DNA of 64,000 nt from Ilyomonas sp965199845 (GTDB lineage: Bacteria > Bacteroidota > Bacteroidia > Chitinophagales > Chitinophagaceae): positions 10,095-74,094 of the forward strand of contig CBDATZ010000031.1 of the NCBI GenBank assembly GCA_965199845.1. The letters run 5' to 3'. Of the stretch, positions 62,944 to 64,000 are shown in pieces; position 1 is the stretch's first letter, and each line of letters starts with the position of its first letter. The position numbers and the translations under genes are program-made. The notes under the pieces were generated by a model that saw nothing but the letters and a program-made list of their open reading frames with translations, searched no databases and was not told where the DNA came from.

Positions 62944-64000
62944 TTGAAAAAAAAAGATTCCTTTCGTGTTTTAATTTCTCCTCTCGATTGGGGACTTGGT
63001 CATGCCACGCGTTGTATTCCGGTTATCAATGCTTTTCTAAAAAACAACTGCGAAGTATATGTTGCCTGTAATGCAGTTGCTAAACAATTGCTAAGTCAGG
63101 AATTTCCAAAGATTCACTTTCTTCCTTTACCAGGTTATAATATCAGCTATGCTTCATCAAAACGCAGATTCGCGTTTAAAATTTTATTGCAAATTCCTAA
63201 AATTCTTTTAGCCGTCCGTAACGAAAACAAATGGTTGCAAACGACTGTCAGGAATTATGATTTTGACTTGATCCTGTCAGACAATCGTTATGGTTTTTTT
63301 CATAAAAAAATTCCATCCGTTTTTATCACGCACCAGCTACAAATACAAACTCCTTTTACCTGGTTGACGAAATGGGTTCAGAAAATAAATTACCGATTTA
63401 TCAATCGTTTTTCTGAATGCTGGGTGCCCGATTATGATTCGGAAATTAATATAGGCGGCAATTTATCTCACCCAGAAAAAATGCCCAAAATTCCGGTTAC
63501 TTATATTGGTCCGTTATCGCGATTTTCTAAATCTGAAAGTAATAATATAAAGTATCAGTTTTTATTTGTTTTATCCGGACCTGAACCGCAGCGAACCCTT
63601 TTGGAAAATGCAATTGTTAGAGAATTTTCTTCAATAATGAATCCTGTTTTATTCATACGCGGTTTGCCGGTCGCCAATAATATATTAAAACTGCCGGCGA
63701 ATTTTACAGTTTATAATCATTTATCAACAAGTGAAATGCAGGAGGCGTTTGCTGAAAGCGAATATATCATCAGCCGTTCGGGTTACACAACCGTTATGGA
63801 AATAGTAGCGATGCAAAAAAAATCAATCTTAGTACCAACGCCCGGGCAAACTGAACAGGAATATTTAGCGCAAAAGCTTATGAAACAAAACTGGTGTTTC
63901 GCAAGTGAAACACCAGATAATCTTTTATATACTTTAGAATCAGCAACAAAATTCAATTATAAATTACCCGAACTGCCGCAAACATCTTTAGCTGATTTGT
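62944..64000 (+). CDS. Glycosyltransferase, GT-B fold, MJ1255/MurG-like (3' end beyond window)
   Basis: An open frame of 352 codons runs to the window edge without a stop. It begins at TTG 62944 (followed by nine A); there is no ATG in frame upstream. The N-terminal motif SPLDWGLGHATRCIPVI and the C-terminal donor-site segment SRSGYTTVMEIVA, followed by PTPGQTEQEYLA, are those of the MurG-like glycosyltransferases related to MJ1255. The acceptor and sugar are unknown. The last residues of the protein are missing. Confidence 0.75.
   Translation, partial: MKKKDSFRVLISPLDWGLGHATRCIPVINAFLKNNCEVYVACNAVAKQLLSQEFPKIHFLPLPGYNISYASSKRRFAFKILLQIPKILLAVRNENKWLQTTVRNYDFDLILSDNRYGFFHKKIPSVFITHQLQIQTPFTWLTKWVQKINYRFINRFSECWVPDYDSEINIGGNLSHPEKMPKIPVTYIGPLSRFSKSESNNIKYQFLFVLSGPEPQRTLLENAIVREFSSIMNPVLFIRGLPVANNILKLPANFTVYNHLSTSEMQEAFAESEYIISRSGYTTVMEIVAMQKKSILVPTPGQTEQEYLAQKLMKQNWCFASETPDNLLYTLESATKFNYKLPELPQTSLADL

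Overview
This 64 kb window reads as chromosome from a member of the Bacteroidota, most likely the family Chitinophagaceae. The evidence is two SusC/SusD outer-membrane pairs, an ECF sigma/FecR cassette, an Oar-like TonB-dependent receptor, many lipoproteins ending in short CKK or CLK lipoboxes, a class-wide absence of Shine-Dalgarno signals, several TAnnTTTG-type -7 boxes, and low-to-middle GC. I see no phage, insertion sequence, rRNA or CRISPR array; one tRNA gene is present.

Layout. 1-3606 (minus): enoyl-CoA hydratase, mnmA and a conserved protein of unknown function. 3713-4501 (plus): a two-gene DUF6934 module whose first gene is frameshifted. 4532-9214 (minus): SusC/SusD pair 1. 9681-21577 (minus): a long co-oriented locus, read as sigma factor, FecR, SusC with STN domain, SusD, two tandem TlpA-like thioredoxins, a free nDsbD-type domain and DsbD. 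21811-23118 (minus): tRNA-Pro, a secreted HMA-like protein and pyrE. 23213-28527 (plus): Nudix hydrolase, fused OtsA-OtsB, an arginase-fold hydrolase and a ChbG-type deacetylase. 28555-32907 (minus): gcdH-aroK-DUF423-DUF1905 run and ribBA. 33148-42907 (plus): Oar-like receptor, then Gfo/Idh oxidoreductase, sugar phosphotransferase, M1 peptidase and an acyltransferase-like protein. 42910-50922: FkbM methyltransferase, ispD, an aldo/keto reductase (plus), TolC with an ABC ATPase, a periplasmic-binding-like protein and guaA. 50942-51190: two opposed arrays of a 7-bp repeat. 51252-64000: secreted proteins, serine dehydratase, amino-acid permease, flippase, a frameshifted DUF2723 glycosyltransferase-like gene, a PLP aminotransferase, two tiny genes and a glycosyltransferase cut by the window edge.

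The most distinctive block is 9681-21577. A cell-surface sigma/anti-sigma switch and a SusCD importer are followed directly by a periplasmic thiol-disulfide module. Its DsbD has lost the cysteine pair of its N-terminal domain, while a separate neighbouring nDsbD-like protein keeps one, suggesting supply in trans. The thioredoxin gene is tandemly duplicated, and the SusD plus the SusC plug/barrel are visibly more GC-rich than the DNA on both sides, as if the transport cassette had been exchanged beneath a resident regulatory head.

Two genes (DUF6934 and DUF2723) are broken by what looks like loss of one T in a short T run. These may be real pseudogenes or consensus errors. All gene calls rest on reading the sequence only; no database search was possible.
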